Shown here: positions 21,399 to 32,834 of the stretch, piece by piece
Numbering within the stretch: position 1 is the first letter of the stretch
How the letters are laid out: every line of letters starts with the position of its first letter
DNA from: Prorocentrum cordatum
Lineage: Eukaryota > Sar > Dinophyceae > Prorocentrales > Prorocentraceae
DNA: 64,000 nucleotides
Reading direction: 5' to 3'
Assembly: GCA_963575745.1 (NCBI GenBank)
Contig: CAUYUJ010010446.1
Span: 1,121,089-1,185,088, forward strand
Translations under genes and position numbers: made by a program
Notes under the pieces: model-generated
What the model saw: only the letters and a program-made list of their open reading frames with translations
The model's database searches: none
What the model was told of the DNA's origin: nothing

Positions 21399-21915
21399 CT
21401 TAGGCTCTTCGCACGGAACCAGCGTAAGTGGAGCTTTCGCAACTCGCGTGTTACTACGCTGGGGTCAAGTTTTCGCAGGTTTTGTAAACTGATCTGTATA
21501 TCGAACCGCGACCAGTCTGGTAGTCGTGGTCGTGTAGCAGGGTTCCCTACTGGTGGTGGTGGAGGTGCTTCTCCACCTTGTTGTCGACCACGTCTGACTC
21601 TAACCTGCGGTGGTCGGAGATGGCCATCTGAACTACCAGCTTCGCTCGAGGCAGGTTGCCCTGCAGCAGGCTCAGCAGCATGTCTTCCAACAGTAATGTC
21701 GTGACTGCTTGCGCCCGTGGTGGGTCCAGCTCTCGAGAAAGGGCTCGGTGCTCTCAGTCGTGCAAATGATGGTGCTGCTGGCGCCTCTGATGGTGGTGCT
21801 GCTACCTCAGCAGGATCTGGCAATGCAGGTCCTGCTGCCGGCTCGGCGGGAACCGGCGGTACCTATCCACGATTGCCGGGCAACTTCCAAGGCTTGGCAA
21901 ATTTGCATCTGCCAG
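21395..21915 (-). pseudogene. Pro/Ala-rich spacer leading into the integrase
   Basis: Disordered sequence with AAGPA (near 21825) and AAGQPA (21651-21664), followed by a short conserved helix-like end, LQNLRKLDPSVVTRELRKLH then LRWFRAKSLR. In copia integrases the His-containing LHLRWFH-type phrase opens the HHCC zinc-binding domain. Confidence 0.45.
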
Positions 21916-21928
21916 GTGTTAGTACGTG

Positions 21929-22138
21929 TCAAGGTTTGTTCTTCCCGTAGGTCTTCTTACAGCTCGGACGCCCCCCATGGTAGTCGCCCTTATCGTACCA
22001 CCTGCAGTGTCTCGGATCTCCATCATGAGAGGGAGAATGTACGTTAACGTTGTCCGCGCAAGCAAGACAACCACGCCCTCCCGATGGTGGTCTCGCAATC
22101 GAGCCATCAGGCTGTCGGGGAGGACTCGGGCCGTCCAA
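21929..22138 (-). pseudogene. Cys/His-rich segment between methyltransferase-like module and integrase
   Basis: The minus-strand frame reads GGRGCLACADNVNVHSPSHD and then DPRHCRWYDKGDYHGGRPSC. The C-x2-C...H...C...C pattern suggests a small metal-binding knuckle. It lies just before the Pro-rich spacer and the integrase. It may correspond to a displaced nucleocapsid-type finger. Family unknown. Confidence 0.4.
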
Positions 22139-22928
22139 ATCCTTGCGTTTGTGACCAGCGTGGTAGACGAATACGGGTAGCCATGGAAAGGATCACGAGT
22201 TGCCTGAACGAGATCGTGCGCGATCTGAACGGATTCGACAAAGAGTGACTGCATCTTTGATGTTTAATGCGCAGCCATGGACAATTCCTCATTGCATGCC
22301 GACGCGTATTGAGGATGGCCACTGCATCGTTTCCGTTCAAAAAGGTGAGTAATAGACGATGGTTGGCCATGATCTCGGTCGGTTTTCGTAGCAGCACCCC
22401 ATGGGAATCACGTAAGCCAGTCGTGCATTGACCCATGTTCACCTTGCAAGTGCCCTTGCTTTTGGCCAACGTAGTCCATGGTGGTATCTGATCCACCCAA
22501 GTCCCTACTGGTTGGTCTCTTAAGTAAAATCGTCGAAGATCATTGACGCACAGCCACCTTCCCACTTGTTCATGCCAGGTGTCGTAGTTAACCTTTGCAT
22601 TGAAGTAAAAAGGTAGACCAGATGTTCTGCAGTTGGGCTGTAGTATGACAACCTTGACGGGACAAACGTCAAAAGGGTGCATCGCTGCATCTTGGGCCTC
22701 CCTGTTGCCAAGATCAACAAAAGTACGTTTGTCGAGGTTTCCACCTGAAGACAGACCTCGGCTGAATGCTAGTTGGGAGATGCCACCAATTCCCCCGCAT
22801 AGTTCTAACACATCTACCTTATTGTGTCGTCCGTAGCACAAGGTGGGGACTATGGAAAATACATCTGCGCGGGATTCAGCAGGTTGCCCCGCAGGTAGTG
22901 CGACGAAAGGTCTGCTCTCCATCGTCAC
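22107..22928 (-). pseudogene. DNA-methyltransferase-like (SAM-binding) module of the copia polyprotein
   Basis: Residues 38-60 of this frame, KVDVLELCGGIGGISQLAFSR, match motif I of C5 cytosine methyltransferases (typically DLFxGxGG). Residues 69-73 (TFVDL) resemble the acidic motif after it. PNCRTSG at 98-104 sits where the catalytic PC loop is expected, and DQPVGTWVDQIPPW near 138-151 where ENV is expected. The catalytic Cys may therefore survive in an altered PNC context, while ENV is replaced. Methyltransferase domains captured by dinoflagellate retrotransposons have been reported. Whether this module is of that lineage is unproven. The ORF start is GTG, meaning the segment is internal to a polyprotein. 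Confidence 0.6.
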
Positions 22929-23021
22929 TATCCGTGTCGGAGTCCAGAGGTACGTCGGTGTAGCACGTGCGACGCCCGAGTCCTTTCAGGTCGTCTCCAC
23001 AGTCGTCGTTGCCTTCTTCGA

Positions 23022-24083
23022 CTAGTTTGGGTATCTTGCGTGGTTTGGTGCCAGCTTCTTTGTCTGCTGTCTGTTTTCTTTTTGTTTACTTCTGGCATAT
23101 GTTGGTAGTGCTGTCTGTTGTTCTGCCTCAGATGAGCTAAGTGTTGGAAATTCGGGGGTAGAGGGGAGCACGCGGCCGCGCTCAATCGAAGGGGGAGGGA
23201 GACGATCGCCACTGATGATCGCCACTCGCCATGGGCGTGGTCGCGAGCTGCCATCTCCCAAGAGAGTCGGTTCCGGCTGCTCCCAGTACAGTCGAGTACG
23301 GATGTTGGTAACACCATGGTCACCATTGGGTAATGATGCTTCGTAGTTGTACCCAGTCGGCTGGTCCTGGATCTTGGTGTCCTGGATCATCGTGTTGTCG
23401 CCCAGGTGCATCGTACCCCGTCTCACAACATGGCCCCACTCGGGGCCATTCTTAGGAGACTGAACGTAAGTTCGAGCTCCTTTATCAACGCGAGTACGGA
23501 TACTCCAATGTACAGCACTTGTGTAAGGTCTTTGCGTGTCATGCAAGTCCATTTGATCAATCAACCTTGCGGTCATGATCGCTAGTGTCTTGTTACGCCA
23601 TTCGGCCTTCTGAGCACCTTGTCCATGCCAGTCTAGAATATGCCCTGCAGGTTCTGCAGGCTTCCCTGTTACATTGCATGCGCATCGCCATAGATTGGTG
23701 GGGATGCGCGTATACGTAGTCACCACTTGCAGATATGATCCGCTGGGCAACGTGTTAGCGCGGTCGTACTTGAGGCCGGAGTTGCAGAAACGCATGCGCA
23801 TGACTTGCAAACCAAGATCTTCAATAGCATCTCGCATGGGACCTTGTTTCCAGAAATATGCTGGTGGCCCCGCAAGTGCGACGGTCAGGCGTGGGGCCCG
23901 AGCCTTGGAAATCATAGTTTGGATACGCTGGTAGCGTGGCCCTGCCCTCTTGCCAGGCAGCCTCACATGCCAGTCAGCAGGTGTCGCTACCCGCAACAGT
24001 TGGTAATCAACCGAGAGTAATGCACCCAAATACTGTGCGCCAGTGGAGGCCATTATCTCCGCGTGTGCAATGCGATCGCACAT
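23022..24083 (-). pseudogene. Trp/Cys-containing polyprotein segment before the methyltransferase-like module
   Basis: A minus-strand frame of about 350 residues with well-formed globular sequence: RYQRIQTMISKARAPRLTVA, LAGPPAYFWKQGPMRDAIED, MRMRFCNSGLKYD, RIPTNLWRCACN and HGQGAQKAEWRNKTLAIMTA. It lies between protease and methyltransferase-like sequence. The FC...GL...P...LWRCxC layout resembles the target-recognition end of the next module, so an ancestral duplication is possible. I do not recognise a named family. Confidence 0.4.
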
Positions 24084-24265
24084 GCATCCACGGGCTCGGA
24101 GTTCAGCGCAAGCTGTCCGTATATCCTCAATGACAAATGCACGAGAATAATAATGATGCGACTATCCTTCTGTTTCTGCAGCGGCTTCCCCGCGTTTGCT
24201 GACAGCACCTGAATGTTCGGCCTGTCTGAGCAAGCGCGAGTGGCCGTGGCACGCGCCTGCTCCCG

Positions 24266-24871
24266 TCACTCGTTTGGCGATGGGGGCGCCCAAATACCAG
24301 TGCCGTGCTGCGCTGCAGAGCCGCTGCTCGAAGTATCAATATCAAACTTCTCAGCGGCACCATCCACCTCCGCAAGTGCCCCTGCCTGTGCATCGGGAGG
24401 CGTCCACTTCGCACCCTCCTCGTAGATGGCCTGATATATCTTCGCATGCAAATTGCGGAGGGCGAAGTCCTTGTCGGCCGAGGTAGGGGTAGTCCCAAAG
24501 GACATGTTTATACGATGCCATGTCTTCAAAGTGGTATTCACCAAACCCTGGATCGTGAAAGCAAGCGTCACGTCGTTAATAGAGAAACTGATGCCCTTTG
24601 TATCCTGTGACATCATGTATGCGTGGGCACCATGCACAGCAGGTGTCCCTGCGATTGGCTCTGGACCGGATGATTCCTTGACGAGTAATGGAGCTTCTTC
24701 GCACTGGGGATTGGCCGTGATAGTAAACGACATCGGCCTTTGACCCTCAGTAGCCATCTCGTACTCGTCAGCCTTGAGTGCCAGATGCCCCGAGGGCGTC
24801 TCCATCAGGTCGAGTGCCCTGGCATTATTTCCGAGTAGAACTTTGTACATATCCACGCCAGGGAAGATCAT
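24266..24871 (-). pseudogene. Polyprotein segment after the protease
   Basis: An open frame of about 200 residues from the ATG at 24871 (MIFPGVDMYKVLLGNNARAL), which overlaps the end of the protease. It contains PLLVKESSGPEPIAGTPAVH with an AGTPA motif at 24639-24652 and a helical C-terminal half (ADKDFALRNLHAKIYQAIYE). No domain recognised. Confidence 0.4.
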
Positions 24872-25427
24872 CTGCTCGTGCCCCAGGGAGGATCAGGACG
24901 GCCCTCATGTCGGACATGCTCCTCAGACCTAACATGGCAGGGAGGTTCCCCCAGAGCCCTCAGCCACATTTGCTGAGTGCGTATCAAGTCTCGGCACGGC
25001 AGGCTGCCCAGCGGGATCTCCTTTTCCCTTGCATGTGATCTTGCAACGCAGGGATTTGTCACACATCGCGGCGCCATGTCCCACTCCTGACACGTAAAGC
25101 CTCTTCGTGAGGTTCAGCCTTTTTAATAGCGTGTCCGTGGGAACGTGATACCTGCTCGAAGGTCTGTGCCGTCTTTACTCCAAACAGACTTATAGTACTG
25201 CCAAGATCCAAAAGGATAGTCGACATACCATTGATCATAGTTTCAATGCTAGCTGCCAAGACTAGCTCATGGCGTTCACCAACTATTCCAGAAACTTCAG
25301 ATACTGTCGTACCATGCAAGCCTTTGCGGCGCCTCTGCTCCAACACCAAATCATCCATTGACAAAGATGTGAAAACATTCATATACCCACGAGCCCCTTC
25401 TTCTGTAATCGGGCTCTCTTCAAACAT
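24850..25427 (-). pseudogene. Copia aspartic protease
   Basis: The first half (ORF 25427-25059) carries the active-site strand STILLDLGSTISLFGVKTAQ, in which D74-L-G-S stands where retroviral-type proteases have D-T/S-G. After a frameshift the second half includes CGD...-like Cys, then an AGQPA motif near 24990 and LPAMLGLRSMSDM (about 24960-24900), the typical late-domain phrase of copia proteases. The enzyme cleaves the polyprotein. The Leu in DLGS and the frame break make activity unlikely in this copy. Confidence 0.6.
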
Positions 25428-25577
25428 CTAGATTGTAGGATTTCCGTCGTACGTGTACGGTTGTGATGTGGAGGTAGTGGGAAGTTCAGGAACGTGCCCT
25501 CATCCGCGCGCATGCTCATCTGACCATCAGCCTTTATCATAAGTACCGTATGCAGCATGTCGCGTTCGGATACCCCA

Positions 25578-26450
25578 CTATTGCCACTGCGCATGCTTAC
25601 AGGGCTCCCCGTCCTGCGCTGGCTGCGTGGACGGATATCGCCCATATGGCTTGTATGTGTGCGAAGACTGAAGCCACTGAGCGCTCCTGCCGGTAGCCCT
25701 TTCCATGCGCCTCAACCGCGTATCGTTTACTGGCACCGAAGGTGGGGCCGATCTAGCAGGTCCCCCTGCATTGTTGTCGGCCTCTGCCACCAATGGCAGA
25801 GGCGCGTCTATAGCAGGTGTCCCTGCAAGTGTGGTTGCCTCCGTTACAAGCCCCGCTATGGCTGGTGATGCAGGTGGCCCCGCTGGCGTCGTCATCGGGA
25901 CTGCCGCGGTGCCCGTCATCCTCGCCGTAACGCGGTTGAGCTCGTCACAGAGATCCCTGAGCTCGTTCGCCCCTCGGAGTATATCTTCATGACGATTGAG
26001 TGGCTCGGCGGTAATGAGGCCAACGCCCCTGCATATAGCGCAGGGGGCCTCACTTGCGGAACATTCCATGTTTCCAGCCAGCTGTCTATCCACATGAGCG
26101 TGTACCACTCGATCCCAGCATTGTGCGTGGAATATGTGCCCGCATTGGAGGCGCCAGACCTTGTCGTGACTCATGAAAAGGTCCAGGCATATGGCACACT
26201 TACCGAAGTCGCCGTCACTGATGATGGGCGGTGTTGCCGATGGCCAGATACGCGTCTGACGCTCCAGGGTGGATTCACCAGCCTCGAACCGAATAGGTGA
26301 TATCGTCGGTAGCTGCATTGATGCAACCATGGCTGGACTGCTCGCAGGTACCCCTGCTATATTGTGATTAGCAGGTTGCCCCGCGCGGCTCAGCATTCTG
26401 TTGGCCTGACGATCCTGATTTCGGCGCTGGCGCGTAGCCTGCGTAGCCAA
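25578..26450 (-). CDS. RING-H2 finger segment of copia polyprotein, copy A
   Basis: An uninterrupted minus-strand frame of 290 residues. Residues 85-140 form a textbook RING-H2: C85-x2-C88-x14-C103-x-H105-x2-H108-x2-C111-x25-C137-x2-C140 (CAICLDLF...LQCGHIFHAQC...CAIC). Flanking sequence is disordered, with AGQPA and AGVPA before the RING and AGPPA, AGTPA and AGGPA after it. RING-H2 proteins normally recruit E2 enzymes to ubiquitinate targets. In a retroelement it might act on host restriction or on particle maturation, but that is speculation. Keeping all ligands in both duplicated copies argues that the domain mattered. Confidence 0.78.
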   Translation of the reverse strand: MATQATRQRRNQDRQANRMLSRAGQPANHNIAGVPASSPAMVASMQLPTISPIRFEAGESTLERQTRIWPSATPPIISDGDFGKCAICLDLFMSHDKVWRLQCGHIFHAQCWDRVVHAHVDRQLAGNMECSASEAPCAICRGVGLITAEPLNRHEDILRGANELRDLCDELNRVTARMTGTAAVPMTTPAGPPASPAIAGLVTEATTLAGTPAIDAPLPLVAEADNNAGGPARSAPPSVPVNDTRLRRMERATGRSAQWLQSSHTYKPYGRYPSTQPAQDGEPCKHAQWQ

Positions 26451-26498
26451 ATTGGCTTGCTGCGCCTCGTGTATGGCTAGGGTCTCAGGGCGCAGCTC

Positions 26499-27541
26499 TC
26501 ACATGGTCGGCGGCAGCACTAGGCCTGGGGCCGGTTGCTGCACATCTTGATCCATGGAGGGACCCACATAACCACAGTGGGAGATCTGTCCTGGCATACC
26601 TGATGCAAACCCAGAGCCACGTGTCAGCTGTGACTGGTAGAAGTCGTCGGCCGTCGCCCGAACATATGGATTCTCGGGCTGTGTTCCCACCCGAGGAATA
26701 CCACTCACCTGGGCACGATAGTCAGGATAGAATGGATGATCCATTGGCGCTGCTGTAGGAAAATCAGCAGATGTTGGATCGTAAAACGGATGACTGAAGA
26801 ATGCTGGCACATAACCGAACCGATTGGGATTGTCCAGTGCAAGATATGGATCCGGAACATACCCCCACGGCGGCGTCCAGTTGGCATTCGGGAGGTCAAC
26901 ACCATCCCTCCGCATGCTCTGAGCGGCCTCACGCATCTGCCGATGCATCCACTTGTGCTGACCAACTAAACTTCTCTGTATGGCGCATTGGTCAGGAATA
27001 GCAGGTTGCCCCGCATGTGGACGTGGCGATGCACATGGCGATGTCGCCTGTAGACCCTGGTAGAGCTGCGGATCCATCCGAATGCTTTGGAGCCTCGCCT
27101 GCAGGCTGTTGTTGCTCCCAGCACTCTGTGGAGTACCAAATGGTGCAGTAGCTCTGCTCATAAGAGCAACTGAGGCAGGTTGCCTTGAAGGTACTGGCAG
27201 TTGGTACATGAGCACGCCACGGACCGTTGGCGTACAAAGTGTCGGAGGCCGTGATACCACTTGGTGCAATACCTGCCACATCGGCGCTCTGCGCCTGCAT
27301 CCATGATCCATCTGATGCCCCTGCAGGTGTCCCCGCGGGACATGCGCCCACCATGCGCACAGTTGGGAACACGACCTCCTGAACCGGAGGCGGATCGGGA
27401 CACTTCAGGTTGTAGGGGGTACCTGGAAAAAACAAAAAAAAACTTCAAAGATGATGCATCATTGCAGATATCGTACATATCATCAATATTAACACTTGGG
27501 AACGGCTGATTGTCGTCCCGCAATCCATACCTGTCCCACAC
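26499..27541 (-). pseudogene. Pro/Gln/Tyr-rich polyprotein segment, copy A
   Basis: Low-complexity, Pro/Ser/Tyr-rich sequence with phrases such as MDPQLYQGLQATSPCASPRP and VGTQPENPYVRATADDFYQS. It contains AGTPA (27323-27336) and AGQPA (27001-27014). Copy B has the same segment at 31423-32246, with a stop replacing the X codon of one AGxPA motif at about 31888. Probably a flexible spacer. Confidence 0.45.
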
Positions 27542-27650
27542 GATTAAACTGACAAGTACGGCTGGGCAAGATCCCGATCAACTGGACGATGTGGGTAGGA
27601 GAAATCCTACCATTCCGGCCCGCTGTCATGACGATGTCGTTAGCTGAGCG

Positions 27651-28920
27651 TCAGATCGGAATGTTGTCCCGAACCAGGTTCTTCAGGCTGACCATGATCA
27701 GGACCTCCGAATCGACGAGCAGGCCGGACTGAATCCGGTTGTCACCAGGAGGGCATGTGCAGCCATGTACAAACTGTCTGCCCCTCTTCTTGATGGTGTC
27801 GTCGGTGCGGCATGATAATCCAATACTAAGAATCATTTCAGACTCATCTACCAGACCAATGAGTTCCAAGACAACATACGCCTGGTACGCACAGTGATGG
27901 TGCTTGAGCATGTGGCGTACTATGTCCAAATGCTCGGGGTGGTGTCTCTCGTATCCTTCTGCAGGCCACGCGTTGAGTAGCTGTGATAATTCGGCCCACC
28001 CGTCGTACTCATCATACGTCGTCACTTCGCGAACGAATATGTCCGACAAATGGCCTCTATGAAACGGCTTGCGACGGAGGGCAGTTGTCAACCACGCAGG
28101 AACCTGACGTTGATCGTCGTACTTGAACTTCGGCCTGCGAACTCTCTCTGAGCTGAGGATGTTCTCCAAATTTTCCCTTTCAGAGTCAAACGTGAGTGCT
28201 GGGCGTTTCCGCAGGATGTTGCGCACTGTTTGGCGCGCATGTGCACCTTGATCAGCATGGGCAGCAGTGTCCATGACGTTGTGCTGCACCGCCATGGATC
28301 TGTCAGATCCATCGTCAACCCGCGGATGATACGCTGGATTGATCTTCGTGCGGTTGGAACTGCGCATGCTATCCCAGAACTCTTTGCATTCCGGTGGTAA
28401 GTAACTCCAGCGCAAGGGCAGGTTGCCCCGCGTAACTCTGAGCAGGTTGCCCCGAAGGACGCGGGGCAGCCTTTGGCGCGGCAGGCGCTGCTGCGCTCGC
28501 TGCCGACGCGGCAGCGCCAACAGGTCCACTGGGCGTCCTTGGAGTTCCTTGCGGGGTACTGATATGGAAGTCCTGGTGCTTCTCCTCCTTGATGTTGTAG
28601 GGCTCGGCAGCCTTATCCCTGGGCACTGCTCATGGGACCTTTGGTGTGGTAGCCAGGAGCTCCCCAGTGCGTTGCGTAGAGGAAGCATCCCTTGTCCTTC
28701 CTTCCAGTTCAGGCACCCATCCTGTCCTGTGCGTCCGACCTGGTGTAGGGCCGCGACGTGGCGCAGGTTCTTTTGGAGTAGGCGTACTGGTGCCCTGAAA
28801 TCTAGCTGCTGCGGCGGCCACTGCTGGTCCTCTGGAATGTTGTCGATCAGCAGGTAGCCCCGCATGCCGCTGCTGCTTGCTTCCCCCAGGGTTCGGATCA
28901 TCTGGGCTCTTCCTCTTCAT
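27651..28920 (-). pseudogene. Globular polyprotein segment, copy A
   Basis: The minus-strand frame contains two AGQPA/SGQPA pentapeptides (28418-28431 and about 28444-28457) and then the conserved globular stretch: RNILRKRPALTFDSERENLE, TYDEYDGWAELSQLLNAWPA and QAYVVLELIGLVDESE. It continues to 27651 with SIGLSCRTDDTIKKRGRQFV. The extra block of about 190 bp seen in copy B is absent, so this is probably the more ancestral form. Confidence 0.45.
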
Positions 28921-29194
28921 TTTCTTGAGCTTAAGATGATCAGGACCAAGAGATTGGCTTGATGAAATCAGAAGACGAGGGAAGATCGATCATCTCTGGC
29001 TTCGGCTTCGGAGTTGCCTTTGCCGCAGCTGCTGCCGGCGTCCCAGATGCATATCGCATAAGACCCCGGTCAGGATTCATATCGATAGCACCTGGCTTCC
29101 TGAGGGCCATACTCTTAATATGTACCCTGGTTTTTATGTGCACCATGTGCAACTAAGTACTTGTCGGCGTTCCGTCTTTCGACGATGCGTGTCT

Positions 29195-30262
29195 TTATCT
29201 AGCCAATAGACTGAGCACGGTAAACAATCTGCCTCCCAGGAGATAGATCCATATCTCTTGTGACAGCGTCCTCGGGGTCGATCGGAGTACCCGCATCACA
29301 CGTAATGTCCGTGATGCCCGAGTCGCTTGGCTCACCGCCGCCAGGGGCAGCGCCCGTAGGATCAACTTCTTCAACGATTTCATCATTTTCACTTCTACCA
29401 TCTTCTTGTTGGCTTTCTTCTTCTGGTTTATGATCAGCAAATTTCCCCGCGTGCCACTCGCGATTGAACTGCACAGAGGGTGAATCGGCATCACATTCTC
29501 CCACATGGCTTCTGTCTGAGCTATCTCTGCACGAGTGGCGGGGTCGTAATCGTTTTCCGTCAGCCGCTCATGATGCGGCGTAATGTCGGGGTCTGTACAG
29601 TGACCCCGACCATCTCCATGAGACCAAACCCACGGCGTTCTTTTGAAATTCGGGCTTCTTGATAGGCGTCTCATGGGGCAGCCGAGCCTGGGATCAGCAA
29701 AACTGAGGCATGTGCAGCAAACGCCTCTGTAGAGCGTTCGATCCTCGATTATGGCCCTTTTGAGATCGCGCTTGGCCATCTGTCCCTGCGATTTGGTCGG
29801 CCCCGCCTTTGAACGAACGGCAGTGTCTGCATCATCTCGTTTGCACTGACGAAGAGAATACCAGTGCCGGATTGGATGCTCGCTCCAACCCATTCCAAAC
29901 CAGTATTCCATCTGATTTTCGGGTATGTACTGACGAGCCAATCCAGCTCCAGTGTAGCCTTTCAAACGCTGTACTCCACCTCCTGGATCTTCTCCTCCTC
30001 GATGCTGATCATCTTGAGGCGCGTTTCCCCGCAGACGGTCCTTCCTCGGGGGGGTATGCGCTCTTGTCGCCTGCCACGGCGGGCCCCCCGTGGTTCCCGC
30101 ATCAGGGGGATGAGGGCGCTGACCACCGCTCGAACGAGCACCGCTAGAGCGGGCTCGCGCACGATCTGGTGAGGGGCTGGGAGCTCGACCGCGACGCACC
30201 ATGCGGTCATCGTCTCCCTTTTTCGTCCTCCTCGTCCATTGGGGAGAGACTTGGATCGTCAT
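29195..30262 (-). pseudogene. Arg/Ser-rich and Cys-rich polyprotein segment, copy A
   Basis: The frame is nearly continuous: a basic start (RRTKKGDDDRMVRRGRAPSP), then YTGAGLARQYIPENQMEYWF, then TLYRGVCCTCLSFADPRLGC with the same Cys cluster as copy B, and an acidic end. The copy B frame break near 34940 is absent here, so this copy shows the segment as one reading frame. Function unknown. Confidence 0.45.
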
Positions 30263-30277
30263 GCTATCTCTTCCTTA

Positions 30278-31160
30278 TCAAGGGTAGGCGGCTTGGCGAT
30301 CGTCTCGGGCTGCTGGCTCAAGGGTATTCGTCGTGCGTATACGGTTGTGATGTGGAAGTAGTGGGAAGTTCAGAAACGCGCCCTCGTCCGCGCGCATGCT
30401 CATCTGACCATCCGTATTGATCATAAGTACCGTATGCAGCATGTCGCGTTCGGATACCCCACTATTGCCACTGCGCATGCCCACAGGGCCCCCCGTCCTG
30501 CGCTGGCTGCGTGGACGGAGATCTCGCCCATATGGCGTGTATGTGTGCGAAGACTGAAGCCACTGAGCGCTCCTGTCGGTAGCCCTTTCCATGCGCCTCA
30601 ACCACGTATCGTTTACTGGCACCGAAGGTGGAGCCGATCTAGCAGGTGCCCCTGCATTGTTGTCGGCCTCTGCCACCAATGGCATAGGCACGTCTATAGC
30701 AGGTGTCCCTGCAAATGTGGTTGCCTCCGTTACTAGCCCCGCGTTGGCTGGTGATGCAAGTGGCCCCACTGGCGTCGTCATCGAGACTGCCGCGGTGCCC
30801 GTCATCCTTGCCGTAACGCGCTTGAGCTCTTCACGGGGATCCCTGAGCTCGTTCGCCCCTCGGAGTATACCTTCATGGCGATTGAATGAACCGGCAGCAA
30901 TGAGGCCAACGCCCCTGCATATAGCGCAGAGGGCCTCACTTGCGGAACCTTCCATGTTCCCAGCCAACTGTCTACCCACATGAGCGTGCACCACTCGATC
31001 CCAGCATTGTGCGTGGAATATGTGGCCGCACTGGGGGCGCCAGACCTTGTCGTGATTCATGAGCAGGTCCAGGCATATGGCACACTCATCGAAGTCGCCG
31101 TCGCTGATGATGGGCGGCGTTGCCGATGGCCTGATACGCGTCTGACGCTCCAGGGTGGAT
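30278..31160 (-). pseudogene. RING-H2 finger segment of copia polyprotein, copy B
   Basis: On the minus strand the frame keeps the whole RING: CAICLDLLMNHDKVW, then QCGHIFHAQC and, about 25 residues on, CAICRG. All eight metal ligands (C-C-C-H-H-C-C-C) are present. Relative to copy A there is a one-base deletion near 31176, upstream, so this half is out of frame with the segment before it. RING-H2 domains usually act as E3 ubiquitin ligases. Activity here is not shown. Confidence 0.7.
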
Positions 31161-32834
31161 TCACCAGCCTCGACCGAATAGGTGATATCGTCGGTAGCTG
31201 CATTGATGCAACCATGGCTGGACTGCTCGCAGGTGCCCCTGCTATACTGTGATTAGCAGGCTGCCCCGCGCGGCTCAGCATTCTGTTGGCCTCGCGATCC
31301 TGATTTCGGCGCTGGCGCGTAGCCTGCATAGCCAAATTGGCTTGCTGCGCCTTGTGTATGGCTAGGATCTCAGGGCGCAACTCTCTCATGGTCGGCGGCA
31401 GCACTAGGCCTGGAGCCTGTTGCTACGCATTTTGGTCCATGGAGGGAGCCAAATAACCATAGTGAGGTATCTGTCCTGGCACACCTGATGCATGCCCTGA
31501 ACCACGCGTCAGCTGTGACTGGTAGAAGTCGTCGGCCGTCGCCCGAACATATGGATTCTCGGGCTGTGTTCCCACCCGAGGAATACCACTCACCTGGGCA
31601 TGATAGCCAGGATAGAGTGGATGATCCATTGGCGCTGCTGTAGGACGATCAGCAAACGCTGAATCGTAAGTCGGATGACTGAAGACTGCTGGCGCGTAAC
31701 CGAACCGATTGGATTGTCCAGTGAAGGATTTGGATCCGGAACATACTCCCACGGCGGCGTCCAATTGGCATTCGGGAGGTCAATACCATCCCTCCGCATG
31801 CTCTGAGCGGCCTCACGCATCTGCCGATACATCCATTCTCGCTGACCAACTGAACTTCTCTGTATGGCGTACTGGTCAGGAATGGCAGGTCACCCCGCAT
31901 GTGGACGTGGCGATGCACATGGCGATGTCGCCTGTAGAGCCTGGTAAAGCTGCGGATCCATCCAAATGCTCTGGGGCCTCGCCTGCAGGCTGTTGTTGCT
32001 CCCAGCACTCTTTGGAGTACCAAATGGTGTAGTAGCTCTGCTCATAGGAGCAAATGAGGCAGGTCGCCCTGAAGGTACTGGCAGTTGTGGTACATGAGCA
32101 CGCCACGGATCGTTGGCGTACAAAGTGTCGGAGGGGGTAATACCACTTGGTGTAATACTTGTCACATCGGCGCTCTGAGCCTGTATCCATGATCGTTCAG
32201 ATCCCCCTGCAGGTGCCCCCGCATGATATGCGTCCATCATGAGCACAGTTGAGAACGCGACCTCTTGAACCGGAGGCGGATCGGGACACTTCCGGTTGTA
32301 GGGGGGTACCTGGACAAAAAAACTTCAAAGATGATGCATCATTGCGGATATCGTACATATCATCAATCTTAACATTCGGGAACGGCTAACTGTCGTCCCG
32401 CAATCCATACCTGTCCCACACGATTAAACTGAGAAGTAAGGCTGGGCAGGATCCCGATCAACTGGACGATGTGGGTAAGAGGAATCCTGCCATTCCGGCC
32501 CGCTGTCATGGCGATGTCGTTAGCTGAGCGCCAGATCGGAATGTTGTCCCGATCCGGGTTCTTCAGGCTGACCATGATCAGGACCTCCTAATCGACGCGC
32601 AGGCCAGACTGAATCCGCTTGTCACCAGGAAGGTATGGGCAGCCATGTACAAACTGTCTGCCCCTCTTCTTGATGGTGTCGTCGGCGCGGCATGCTAATC
32701 CAATGCCAAGAATACTCGGCATCTTCTACCATTGAGTTCCATGAATGAAATAAGAAAGTGCCCCAGGAGCAGACAGGTCCGAAATTCTCATCTATAATGA
32801 CTCAGGGCACTCAATGCCAGGGCTGCTGCGTCCG

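Larger units (their letters stand above)
25445..30325 (-). repeat. Tandem duplication inside the copia element, copy A
   Basis: Partner of 30326-35365, lying immediately after it in the sense (minus) direction. Each copy encodes, in order, an Arg/Ser-rich segment, a Cys-rich segment, an acidic segment, a conserved globular segment (RKRPALTFDSERE...) and a RING-H2 domain. Confidence 0.85.

Noticed and set aside
18729-26300. Plus-strand ORFs opposite the copia coding region
   Set aside because: The minus strand carries recognisable catalytic motifs over the same bases; the plus-strand frames are shadows.
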